A DNA stretch of 34,853 nt from Acidobacteriota bacterium. GTDB taxonomy: Bacteria > Acidobacteriota > Terriglobia > Terriglobales > Acidobacteriaceae. This document shows positions 1-7,144 of the stretch, piece by piece (positions within the stretch are counted from its first letter, which is position 1; each line of letters opens with the position of its first letter). The translations under genes and the position numbers were made by a program. Location: assembly GCA_013285705.1 (NCBI GenBank), contig JABDHA010000041.1, positions 1-34,853 on the forward strand. The letters run 5' to 3'. The notes beneath the pieces were generated by a model. The model worked only from the letters and a program-made list of their open reading frames with translations, searched no databases and was not told the DNA's origin.

Positions 1-1
1 C

Positions 2-138
2 CGCTATGCGGTCTCGCGCTGGCGTGCTCTCACGCGCTATCTCGATCATGGGTCGATCGAGATCGACAACTCGGCAGCGGAACGTGCTCTGTGGCCCTGG
101 GCCGCAAGAACTATCTCTTCGCCGGTTCGGACGAGGGT
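2..138 (+). pseudogene. IS66-family transposase, C-terminal fragment (left half)
   Basis: Reading from base 2, the translation contains the IS66 C-terminal signature (RYAVSRWRALTRYLDHG, then IEIDNSAAERAL). About 7 bases appear to be missing near 92-97, because the next conserved block (LGRKNYLFAGSDEG) is in another frame. The upstream part lies outside the window. Homology stops at GGT 136-138 and resumes at 2730 in the right half, so a later element split this gene. The transposase (DDE type, moves IS66 elements) cannot be functional here. The family call rests on recognised conserved blocks. Confidence 0.85.
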
Positions 139-166
139 GGCTCTTACTGCCCATCTCGCTATCTCC

Positions 167-2236
167 TTATAAATTGAGGGTCGGTTGACGCGGATCGTGA
201 GACGACGGAGTTCGCGTGCGTCGGCAACTTGCTTCTCTTTGTACCTGCTCAGTATGCAGCGTGGCCTCCTGGATTATCCACGGGGCTCCCTTGCAGAGCT
301 GTTGCGCAGGTAGCAGACCGTTTCCTATCATACGGCTGACAGTCGATGGGCTAACTGCAAGGATGTCTGCCGCTTCATTGAGAGTGACCTCGCCTCGAAC
401 TTTTCGTTCCCCTTCTTGATAGGGAGCGATACCCTTTTGGCTGCGAACAGAACATACCCTCATCCGTGTCCAGCTGTTGCCGCGACCGGTTTGCTTTCCG
501 GAGCGGTTAAGCACCGCGGCGATGGACTTGTCCGGCATTTGTCGAGCCATCGCCTCGATGAGGCCTATCACGTCATCGCCAGTTGACCAACGCGTTTGAC
601 CAGCGCGATTCTTCCTTACTTCTAAGCGAGTGTGATCGCCGCCCTGCCAGTGGATAATCAGATGGATCGTGCTTTCGGTAATGTCGACCACGATCTCAGT
701 GATCAACAAGCGGACGATCTTCTTGCGGGTTTCATTCGTTACTTCGGGGTTGTTCCATGCGCGGGCCAGATCTTCGCCCAGCAGAAGCAGACGCTCACGA
801 TCCGCAGATGCGATAACCGGCTTCTGATCAGCCTCGAGCTGGGAGATCTCCTCTTGGAGGGTGCGCACAGCGACGAGTCGCTCGTTCCAGCGACGTTCAA
901 GCTCAGCGGCGACGAGCCGGTTTTCAGGATCGGATGCATCGTACTGGCGATACGCACGGGCCGCTTCGAATCGAGCTTGTTCGAGCGCATTTTCTAACTG
1001 CAGTCGCCTTTCTGAGTGCTCCCGTTCAAGATTCTTCATCGCCATTAGGGCAGCCTCGATGCCGAGGGGTTGTACTCGTTCCAAAACCTCTTGTGCAACA
1101 GCGTGATCGACTCGCATGCCGCCGAAGCTGATACAACTCATCTCCGCCCGCGCACTGAAGGCACCGCGGCAGGCGTAGCGCTGGGTGTGCGTTCCTCTGC
1201 TGCCATAGTGAACCTGTAGTTTCCTACCGCATCGGCCACATCGAAACAGGCCAGGCAGCAAAGCCTCTCCTCGGCGAACCGAACCTCGGCACAGGTAGCT
1301 CCTGCCATTTGCGTTGTCAGAGATGATCTCCTGATTGCGGGCGAACTCTTCCCAGCTAATATACCCTTCATGGTGATCCTTGATCAGTACCTCCCATGAG
1401 GCTGCCGTCCGGCGAATACTGCGGATCATCCTTTTTCTTCCGTCTGAAAGTGCAACCGTTGTCCCACGGCGCCCGAACGCGTAAGCGCCCGCGTAGACGG
1501 GGTTCGTTAAGATGTGATGCAACGTGTGATATACGGGCGGCTTCCAGAGGATCGGTTGTTTACCGGCTCCTTGTTGTAGGACTGGCAGAAGGATTTTTTC
1601 CTGGCGTATCCAGACGAGCACTTGGCGCACCGTCTGAAGCTCCGCAAATCCGCGGAATATCAGTGAGATCGCTTCACCCACGCGCCGGTCTGGATCCTTC
1701 TCGATACGATCACCGTCGCATTTCACGTAGCCTACGGCTACGGTGGAAAAGAACTCACCGCGGCGTGCCTTCTGCTTGATTGCTTCGATCGATCGCTGCC
1801 GAAAGACGGAAACCTCCATTTCGCTCATGGTGCCCTTCATTCCGAGTAGCAGCCTGTCGTTCGGCAGACGTGGATCATAGATTCCATCCTCATCAACGAT
1901 GAGTGTTCCGACGAGTCCGCAAAATTCCAAGAGAGTGTGCCAATCGCGCCCGTTGCGGGCAAGGCGAGATGCTTCTAATGACAGCACGGCACCAACGCAT
2001 CGCTCGCATATGGAAGTCAGGAGTTTCTCGAAGCCTGCTCGGGTCGTGCCGCTACCGGATCGACCGAGGTCCTCGTCGATCACTTGAACATCACTCCAGC
2101 CCAGTTGTCGCGCCCGTTCAACCAGACCATATTGGCGTCTGCCACTTTCTAGATTATTCAGCACCTGGTAAAACGTGGATTGACGAACATAGACGACGGC
2201 GCTCCGACTCAGATGTTCAGCGGTGATCTTCGTCAT
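167..2236 (-). CDS. Large serine recombinase (resolvase/recombinase/zinc ribbon)
   Basis: A 689-residue site-specific recombinase that probably integrates and excises the surrounding element. The N-terminal resolvase catalytic domain (about 12-155) has the nucleophile Ser20 in VVYVRQS and the conserved SRLAR stretch near residues 90-94. The recombinase DNA-binding domain follows (about 165-310), then a zinc ribbon with C333, C336 and C356, then a charged coiled coil (about 385-470). Near residue 625 is a helix-turn-helix with an excisionase/MerR look (VTLNEAADILAVSPSTVSRM). Length and domain order match intact large serine recombinases. The start overlaps the end of the upstream 63-residue gene by 20 bases, suggesting translational coupling. 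The catalytic residues look intact, so activity is possible. Confidence 0.9.
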   Translation of the reverse strand: MTKITAEHLSRSAVVYVRQSTFYQVLNNLESGRRQYGLVERARQLGWSDVQVIDEDLGRSGSGTTRAGFEKLLTSICERCVGAVLSLEASRLARNGRDWHTLLEFCGLVGTLIVDEDGIYDPRLPNDRLLLGMKGTMSEMEVSVFRQRSIEAIKQKARRGEFFSTVAVGYVKCDGDRIEKDPDRRVGEAISLIFRGFAELQTVRQVLVWIRQEKILLPVLQQGAGKQPILWKPPVYHTLHHILTNPVYAGAYAFGRRGTTVALSDGRKRMIRSIRRTAASWEVLIKDHHEGYISWEEFARNQEIISDNANGRSYLCRGSVRRGEALLPGLFRCGRCGRKLQVHYGSRGTHTQRYACRGAFSARAEMSCISFGGMRVDHAVAQEVLERVQPLGIEAALMAMKNLEREHSERRLQLENALEQARFEAARAYRQYDASDPENRLVAAELERRWNERLVAVRTLQEEISQLEADQKPVIASADRERLLLLGEDLARAWNNPEVTNETRKKIVRLLITEIVVDITESTIHLIIHWQGGDHTRLEVRKNRAGQTRWSTGDDVIGLIEAMARQMPDKSIAAVLNRSGKQTGRGNSWTRMRVCSVRSQKGIAPYQEGERKVRGEVTLNEAADILAVSPSTVSRMIGNGLLPAQQLCKGAPWIIQEATLHTEQVQREASCRRTRTPSSHDPRQPTLNL

Positions 2237-2408
2237 GACCGTCCTCCCCTGGATGTTCGGGATCCTCGCATTCGTTCTCCATTGCGAGCGCTTCGGTCAA
2301 CAACGACCCTAGTAACAGCAACGCCTTCTGCCGTTGCGGCTCCGGCAGCTTGGTCACCCTTGGCCGGCTCTCGAACAGATTTGTCTGCTGTGCCTTCCAC
2401 CTCTCCAT
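2217..2408 (-). CDS. Small recombinase-associated protein
   Basis: A 63-residue protein starting MERWKAQQTNLFESRP, with a central Leu/Ala-rich helix (LLLLGSLLTEALAME) and an acidic, histidine-containing tail. It sits directly upstream of the serine recombinase and overlaps its start by 20 bases. Small proteins with a 'QQ-LFE-RP...' opening followed by a leucine-rich helix recur beside transposases and recombinases, but I know of no assigned function. The ATG at 2408 is chosen because the resemblance to such proteins begins at this methionine; an upstream in-frame start at 2453 would add 15 residues. The gene overlaps the 3' part of the DUF5372-like frame by about 176 bases. Confidence 0.55.
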   Translation of the reverse strand: MERWKAQQTNLFESRPRVTKLPEPQRQKALLLLGSLLTEALAMENECEDPEHPGEDGHDEDHR

Positions 2409-2697
2409 GCTTGCATCCTCCTGCAGAGACTTGCTTCTCTGAGGACAAGGCAATCATGTTTTGGTCCAGAAATCTGCGCAATTCGAAGAGCCGACCAACA
2501 GAGAGACGCGGGATCGTAACGATCTCTACTGCACCTGCTTCGGGGGAGGCCATCCAACTTGGAAATAGATGCGTCGTTCCATCTCCACTGCGAACTAGCA
2601 AGTGTATTGTTCCAAAATGTTCGTGTTCGCTGAGAACAACGAAGCTCTGCTTAGCCAGCGGATGAAACGGATATGTGACCGTGATTTCGCGCGCCAG
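2233..2697 (-). CDS. DUF5372-like protein of the recombinase element
   Basis: The N-terminal part (EITVTYPFHPLAKQSF, then a Gly-Thr-Ile-His-Leu-Leu strand, then LFPSWM) matches the DUF5372 pattern: a 'THPFHPL' opening followed by beta strands. To my knowledge this family is found next to recombinase genes and its function is unknown. No ATG, GTG or TTG lies in frame between the element edge (2732) and the first conserved residues; a CTG at 2697 is the only plausible start. The reading frame continues about 60 residues past the recognisable domain as low-complexity sequence, over the 63-residue gene, so the true C-terminus is uncertain. It may be a decayed gene. Confidence 0.5.
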   Translation of the reverse strand: MAREITVTYPFHPLAKQSFVVLSEHEHFGTIHLLVRSGDGTTHLFPSWMASPEAGAVEIVTIPRLSVGRLFELRRFLDQNMIALSSEKQVSAGGCKHGEVEGTADKSVREPAKGDQAAGAATAEGVAVTRVVVDRSARNGERMRGSRTSRGGRS

Positions 2698-2729
2698 AAC
2701 TCCGGCACTATGAACTACCTTCCGATGCT

Positions 2730-2815
2730 GGTAGAGAACGCGCGGCTGCGATCTATACGCTGCTGGGCACAACCAAATTGAACGGACTCGATGCGGAGCT
2801 CTACCTGCGCCATGT
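2730..2815 (+). pseudogene. IS66-family transposase, C-terminal fragment (right half)
   Basis: The frame reading ERAAAIYTLLGTTKLNGLD then AELYLRHV is the IS66 block that normally follows GSDEGG. It is the missing continuation of the fragment at 2-138. IS66 similarity ends after YLRHV near 2812, where the reading changes abruptly to VCBS-repeat protein. The last 15 or so residues of the transposase and the right end of the IS are therefore lost. Confidence 0.85.
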
Positions 2816-3254
2816 CTATTACAGTCGTAGACCTCAATTTCGACGGAAAACCTGACCTGGCAGCAACGAACTCGTCCTAGCATGGATCGATATCCGTTCT
2901 CTTGGGCAAGGGTGATGGGACATTCCCGACTCCGCCCCAGGTCTTTCCTGTTGGAACGAATCCGTCATCCATTGTGGCGGGCGACTTGAATGGTGACGGT
3001 AAACCGGATTTGGCAATCGATAACTTTGGTTCTACTTCTACATTCAATCCCGAACGCATATCGGTATTGCTGAACTGGTGGGGCGCGACAGCGACTGTTA
3101 GCGTGCCCTTGAGTATCTCCGAAACGGGCACACATGAGATCAAGCCTATTTCCCCGGAAATACAAACTATCGGCGGGCTAACTCGGCACCTACTCCACTG
3201 ACCGGGGCAGAAGCGCCATTAGCAAGCGTCCAAAAAACAGCTCAACAGAAGTGA
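2813..3254 (+). pseudogene. VCBS/FG-GAP repeat protein remnant
   Basis: Two FG-GAP/VCBS calcium-loop repeats can be read: VVDLNFDGKPDLA (about 2830) and VAGDLNGDGKPDLAIDNFG (about 2977), each with the D-x-N-x-D-G-x-x-D pattern. The two repeats are separated by an in-frame TAG at 2878-2880. Near 3145 a one-base shift is needed to continue into the usual C-terminal sequence (YFPGNTNYRRANSAPTPLTG), which ends at TGA 3252-3254. The 5' part is lost at the junction with the IS66 fragment. Intact relatives are long, secreted, beta-propeller or Ig-like proteins common in Acidobacteriota. Confidence 0.8.
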
Positions 3255-3645
3255 GAAATGTTGGACCTGGGATAATACTTGAAGTTAATTACGTGCTCCA
3301 GCTTGCCTGATTATTGATAGACCGGAATCATATTGTTGAAACGATTCCCTTGTTCAAACTGGTAGCCTTAAATACTGAGTGAGGGCCAGCGCACTCCACG
3401 TGCGCTGGTCATTTCACGCTGAGTTGCCACGATCCGATTCTTCAACGCAATCATATCTAGACACTGCTGCCATGCAGTTTCGATGGAAGTGGTTTCTGTC
3501 TGGAGCAGAGCGGTCTCTAGGCGGTGCTAAGATTGCGATTCAGCAATTTGCGTTGACTTCCTCCAAGGAATTGTCGTACCTCGTGACGTTGGTGAAAAGC
3601 TTGCGGCCACATAGCGAAGGGACCAGGAGGGATTCAAAATGAGGT
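3255..3645. other. Gene-free spacer with one strong hairpin
   Basis: No convincing coding sequence was found. The only structure seen is a 9-bp perfect inverted repeat at 3386-3408 (CCAGCGCAC, 5-base loop, GTGCGCTGG). It is not followed by a T-run on either strand, so it is not a classical intrinsic terminator. Confidence 0.5.
3386..3408. repeat. Perfect 9-bp inverted repeat (hairpin)
   Basis: CCAGCGCAC at 3386-3394 and GTGCGCTGG at 3400-3408 are exact reverse complements separated by TCCAC. It could be a terminator-like hairpin or the remains of an element end. Confidence 0.5.
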
Positions 3646-4170
3646 TCAGTGGGTTGCCTGCTGTGACAACCGTTTGAGTAGCGCGCCCAGGGGCATGATC
3701 TCCGTCTTTGGGTCGTGCTTATAGCTCTCCCGGCCTGGGTATATGACGATTTGATGGTTGGCCTTGACGTCAGCGCAACCAATATAAAAAACTTTACTTG
3801 GCGTGGGATCGCTGATGGAACGCTTGATCGCGATCGCCCACCGCTGATTTGGCGAGGTCTCCAGAACCAGGTCGATTTCGGCCCCGACTGAGGTTCGGTA
3901 AAACCATGCGCGCGTGTTGGTAGGCACCGTGTCTAATATATTTTCGATGATCATTCCCTCCCAGCGCGATCCGATAACGGGATGTCCCAATAAGGTCTCT
4001 TGATCTTGTATTCCGAGGAGCGTATGTAGAAGTCCGCTGTCCCGCACGTAGACTTTTGGAGAGCGGACAAGACGCTCACCGCCATTGGAAGCCCACGGCT
4101 TAAGACGACGCACGAGCAGGAGGTCAACCATGATATCGAGATACCGGGCGACAGTGGGGGAGCAGCCCAA
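3646..4170 (-). pseudogene. AAA-family ATPase with DUF4143, C-terminal remnant
   Basis: About 174 residues corresponding to the C-terminal half of the 'ATP-binding protein, DUF4143' family: a winged-helix part (SPTVARYLDIMVDLLLVRRL), then SPKVYVRDSGLLHTLLGI, then the nuclease-like fold with E-I-D-L-V-L-E and an A-I-A-I-K motif in place of the usual EVK. The N-terminal AAA domain with its Walker motifs is absent. The frame is closed by TAG just upstream, and a few further family-like residues (SQIESFG) appear in a shifted frame around 4165-4185. This indicates a truncated, frameshifted gene. A second relic of the same superfamily lies at 20690-21253. Confidence 0.75.
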
Positions 4171-4650
4171 AACTTTCTATTTGGCTGGAGCTATACCAGG
4201 AGAGACCGCGACCGCGGGCCCGGCGTTACGAGACTCCGGCGCTGTAATGTGAACTCATGGATTTGAGCCGGAACACAGCATTGGAAAAGAAATACCAGTA
4301 TCTGCATAGTAATTTGTGGTTTTTCCTTTTCCAGGTTTGTGCTTCGGCGCAATCGAGCAGGGATCTGAAGCACGCGTCAGAAACTGACTGTGTTCAGGTA
4401 GCCCGGTCCGGTCGGGCGATCATACCTATAGCATAGATCTCCGAAGACATAGACCTTGTCTATGTAGCCTGGATGGCAGGAAGTCTCGTTTCGATGGTCC
4501 ATGAAATTGCGCATCCCGTTTCTGGCTATGGCAGATGGTGCGCTTCGACCGATTGCGGATCTTACGTTTACAGATCTTTTGTTTCGTTTAATATGCTATT
4601 AGGCTTTCGAATCAATCATCACCGAGAAAATCTGTTCAGGAGACGCACCA
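4171..4650. other. Gene-free spacer upstream of the CBM9-like gene
   Basis: No supported gene was found. It holds an 8-bp perfect inverted repeat (listed separately) and presumably the promoter of the gene at 4651. Confidence 0.4.
4447..4465. repeat. 8-bp inverted repeat ACATAGAC / GTCTATGT
   Basis: The arms at 4447-4454 and 4458-4465 are exact reverse complements with a CTT centre. It lies about 185 bases upstream of the CBM9-like gene and could be an operator for it. No regulator gene is adjacent. Confidence 0.4.
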
Positions 4651-5538
4651 GTGCGGTGGTATTTCCGGATTAGGACCATTCCGGGGGAAAGGATGCCCTC
4701 CCGGGTGCTTTACGTGCTCGACGGGCAGCAGGTACAGCCTTTAGATTTGCAACTTGTCCGACTCTCCAATGACGTTCATATGCACTTTGTCATTGTGACT
4801 GACGAGAGCAAGGCAACGAGAATTGGACTGCTGCTCCGTAGGCTCGAATTTGTATTTTCAGTTCTCTGGACGCCGATCTCCGAGAATGCAACGACCCGCT
4901 GCATGGAACGGCTCGCCATCAGCCTTCAATCGAGTGATGAGGCAGCGTCGGATACCGATCCGGATTCGGACTTCTGGAAGATCGCACCCTCGATCTGGAT
5001 GCAGGCCAACAACCATGGACAGCCTGTACCCGGGCACCAAACAGAGGTGAGGCTTCGCTGGACAGATCAGAATCTTTACTTTCTTTTCCTGTGTCCATAT
5101 CAGGAGCTTCAGGTACGGGAAGGAACTCCACTACTCGATCGCGCTACCCCAGAGCTTTGGCTATGCGATGTTGCTGAGGTCTTCGTGGGACGCTGCTCAG
5201 ATTATATGCAGTGCTATTGCGAGTTCGAAACTTCTCCGAAGGGGGAGTGGCTCGACCTCCAGATCGCAATCCCGGCGCAGGGTGGAATCGCAGGAACGGC
5301 GCTTCGTTCGGGTTTCTCCACGTCAGCAAGGATAGAGGAGGAGAAAGGGCGATGGCTTGCCTTCCTTCGTATTCCATATCGTTGTGTAAATTCCGGCAAG
5401 CCCGCGGCTGGTGATCGGCTGCGAGTGAACTTTTTCCGAAGCCAAGGGCGAACGCCGGTCGAAATCGCGTGGCAGCCAACCTACGACGCCAGCTTCCACG
5501 TACCCTCAAAGTTTGGAATGTTGCTGCTCACCACTTGA
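4651..5538 (+). CDS. CBM9-like carbohydrate-binding protein
   Basis: A 295-residue protein. From about residue 105 it resembles the family 9-like carbohydrate-binding (DOMON/CBM9_2) fold: FWKIAPSIWM, then TEVRLRWTDQNLYFLFLC, then EVFVGR, a Tyr/Cys-rich strand, and a C-terminal FFRSQG...W.PTY block. Such proteins bind sugars or heme-like ligands, and many acidobacterial copies have no attached enzyme. The first 100 residues are not recognised. No signal peptide is visible, so it may be cytoplasmic. The GTG start at 4651 is supported by AGGAG at 4638-4642, 8 bases upstream; ATG 4693 is an alternative. It is monocistronic and convergent with the amino-sugar operon. Confidence 0.7.
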   Translation: MRWYFRIRTIPGERMPSRVLYVLDGQQVQPLDLQLVRLSNDVHMHFVIVTDESKATRIGLLLRRLEFVFSVLWTPISENATTRCMERLAISLQSSDEAASDTDPDSDFWKIAPSIWMQANNHGQPVPGHQTEVRLRWTDQNLYFLFLCPYQELQVREGTPLLDRATPELWLCDVAEVFVGRCSDYMQCYCEFETSPKGEWLDLQIAIPAQGGIAGTALRSGFSTSARIEEEKGRWLAFLRIPYRCVNSGKPAAGDRLRVNFFRSQGRTPVEIAWQPTYDASFHVPSKFGMLLLTT

Positions 5539-5842
5539 GGGAACGCATTGGGCTATAGTTACGCTACTGTCGTAAATCGGCTCCCAGGAGGAGGCTCAAC
5601 ATTATCAGCGCATCCTTTCCTATTTGCGCTACTTCACAGCGAAACCGATTCAAGATAGTAGGTCTTTCCGAACCGTAATTTTCGAGACGTGGAGGCTGGC
5701 CGCATGGAATTCACCATTTATACCTCCACGTGAGGCCGAGGAAACTGTTTCCCCCGTCCTATCCTTTACTGGAAAAAAGGTGTCTCTACAAGGTCAAGCG
5801 CTTCGTCGCCGTATCTGTCCCCCAGTACGCCCTGAGTGCAGT
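5539..5842. other. Convergent intergenic region
   Basis: The spacer lies between the 3' ends of the CBM9-like gene (+) and the M20 gene (-). I saw no convincing gene and no clear intrinsic terminator for either. Confidence 0.4.
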
Positions 5843-7144
5843 TCAGCAGAGTGGAGCAGAGCACCACTTGTGCACGAACATCAGCAGTACTTTTGCGGCT
5901 TCAACTAATGAGTCGATCTCCACATACTCATCCGCCGCGTGGGTATTTCCACCCTTGCCTCCCCACAAGACCGCGGGAGTATTGGTGACCGTATGGAAGA
6001 TGTACATATCGCACGGGGCTTCCATACCAGTTACCGGCGGCACTTCTCCCGTCACTCTTGTCGCACAGTCTTCCAACTCGGTTACGAGAGGCTCCTCCTT
6101 TGAAATGGCGGAGCCGGGCAGCCATCGGGATGAAAATGCTACCTCCGGCGGTCGAACAAAAGGACTGCCAGCCGCACTCGAAAGCGAGGCGACCCATGCA
6201 AGGAATTCGCGATCAATGTCGTCACCTTTTTCACCAGGCATGGCCTGCCAGTAAATTTCAACCCTGCATTGGTCGGGAGTTGCGTTCGGTTCTTTTGTTC
6301 CCCATGGAGCGGTAACGATTCTTGTGACATTTACCGGTACGAGATCAGCCGTACTCGCATATAGAGGGTGGGGCTTGGCGCTAGCGCGGCGCTGTGCGGC
6401 AAAATCACTGATTTTCGACAGGAGGAATGTCAACTGCTCGATGACACCGGGAGAAGGCGGCCCCTCATTCAAAATTCCTCCCGAAGCTCTCAACGTGATG
6501 TGAGCGGTCCTCCCACCTCGCTGAGCTGGGCAAATGCGCAGGAACGACGGCTCAGATAGGATGACGGCATCCGCGTTGAACCCTTTGAGCCGGCCTGCCA
6601 GTGTTCCGTTCGCGCCGCCAAACTCTTCATCGATTACCGTCTCGAATAGAACATCTCCGGCGAGAGGGAGATTCAGGTTGTGAAGACACTCCATGATGAA
6701 AAGGTTGGTTGCAACGCCTCCTTTCATATCGTTGGAACCACGTCCAAATAGGCGGTTGCCTTCTATGGCCGCGCCGAATGGATCCCGCGTCCACGGCGAT
6801 GAGCCCACTGGAACAGTATCGATGTGACCTGAAAGAAGGAGAGATCGGCCGGTTCCTATGCCTTTCCGGCGCGCCCCTACGTTCGGACGGTTGGCATACT
6901 CGCGTCCCGGCATGAAGAGAGGATGTTTGTCTAACCCCGGTACCTGATCGAAAGTATAAGTAAGTGGGTTGCATTCCAAAGTGGACAGAAACTGCGCAAT
7001 GTATTTCTGGCATTCAATTTCACTGCCAGCGGGCGGAGTATTTTCTGATGGGATCCGCACAAGATCCTGAAGAATCTGGACCAGGCGATCCGAATGCCGA
7101 TCGACGTAGGTTGTGAGCTCCTGTTCGTCTGCGGATAAGTTCAT
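5843..7144 (-). CDS. M20-family metallo-deacylase/peptidase (ArgE/DapE-like)
   Basis: A 433-residue zinc-dependent amidohydrolase of the M20 clan. The metal and catalytic residues seen are H107 and D109 in SGHIDTVPVG, D139 in GRGSNDMKGG, the E173-E174 pair in IDEEFGG, E198 in ILSEPS, and C-terminal H402 in GGNTHAADEYVE. The dimerisation insert lies between the two halves, and length is normal. No signal peptide is present, so it is cytoplasmic. It overlaps the upstream permease stop by four bases (ATGA), indicating co-translation. Members remove N-acyl groups from amino acids or dipeptides. Because it ends an operon that encodes hexosaminidases and a NagB-like protein but no NagA, it may deacylate an amino-sugar derivative; that part is inference. 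Confidence 0.88.
   Translation of the reverse strand: MNLSADEQELTTYVDRHSDRLVQILQDLVRIPSENTPPAGSEIECQKYIAQFLSTLECNPLTYTFDQVPGLDKHPLFMPGREYANRPNVGARRKGIGTGRSLLLSGHIDTVPVGSSPWTRDPFGAAIEGNRLFGRGSNDMKGGVATNLFIMECLHNLNLPLAGDVLFETVIDEEFGGANGTLAGRLKGFNADAVILSEPSFLRICPAQRGGRTAHITLRASGGILNEGPPSPGVIEQLTFLLSKISDFAAQRRASAKPHPLYASTADLVPVNVTRIVTAPWGTKEPNATPDQCRVEIYWQAMPGEKGDDIDREFLAWVASLSSAAGSPFVRPPEVAFSSRWLPGSAISKEEPLVTELEDCATRVTGEVPPVTGMEAPCDMYIFHTVTNTPAVLWGGKGGNTHAADEYVEIDSLVEAAKVLLMFVHKWCSAPLC

Larger units (their letters stand above)
136..2732 (-). mobile_element. Serine-recombinase element inserted in an IS66 transposase gene
   Basis: The element is bounded by two halves of an IS66 transposase gene. 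GGT occurs at 136-138 and 2730-2732. Removing the sequence between them restores an in-frame protein, GSDEG followed by RERAAAIYTLLG, which matches the usual IS66 reading. The cargo, all leftward, is a DUF5372-like gene, a 63-residue gene and a large serine recombinase whose stop lies only 29 bases from the left edge. No long terminal inverted repeats were seen. This fits serine-recombinase integration with a 2-3 base core rather than DDE transposition. The exact ends are inferred from the rejoined reading frame. Confidence 0.75.

Noticed and set aside
739-990. Extra minus-strand frame inside the serine recombinase gene
   Set aside because: It overlaps the intact recombinase in another frame, and the recombinase translation is continuous and domain-complete.
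4191-4373. A 60-codon minus-strand frame in the spacer before the CBM9-like gene
   Set aside because: It has no ribosome-binding site, no recognisable similarity and a low-quality composition. It is treated as non-coding.
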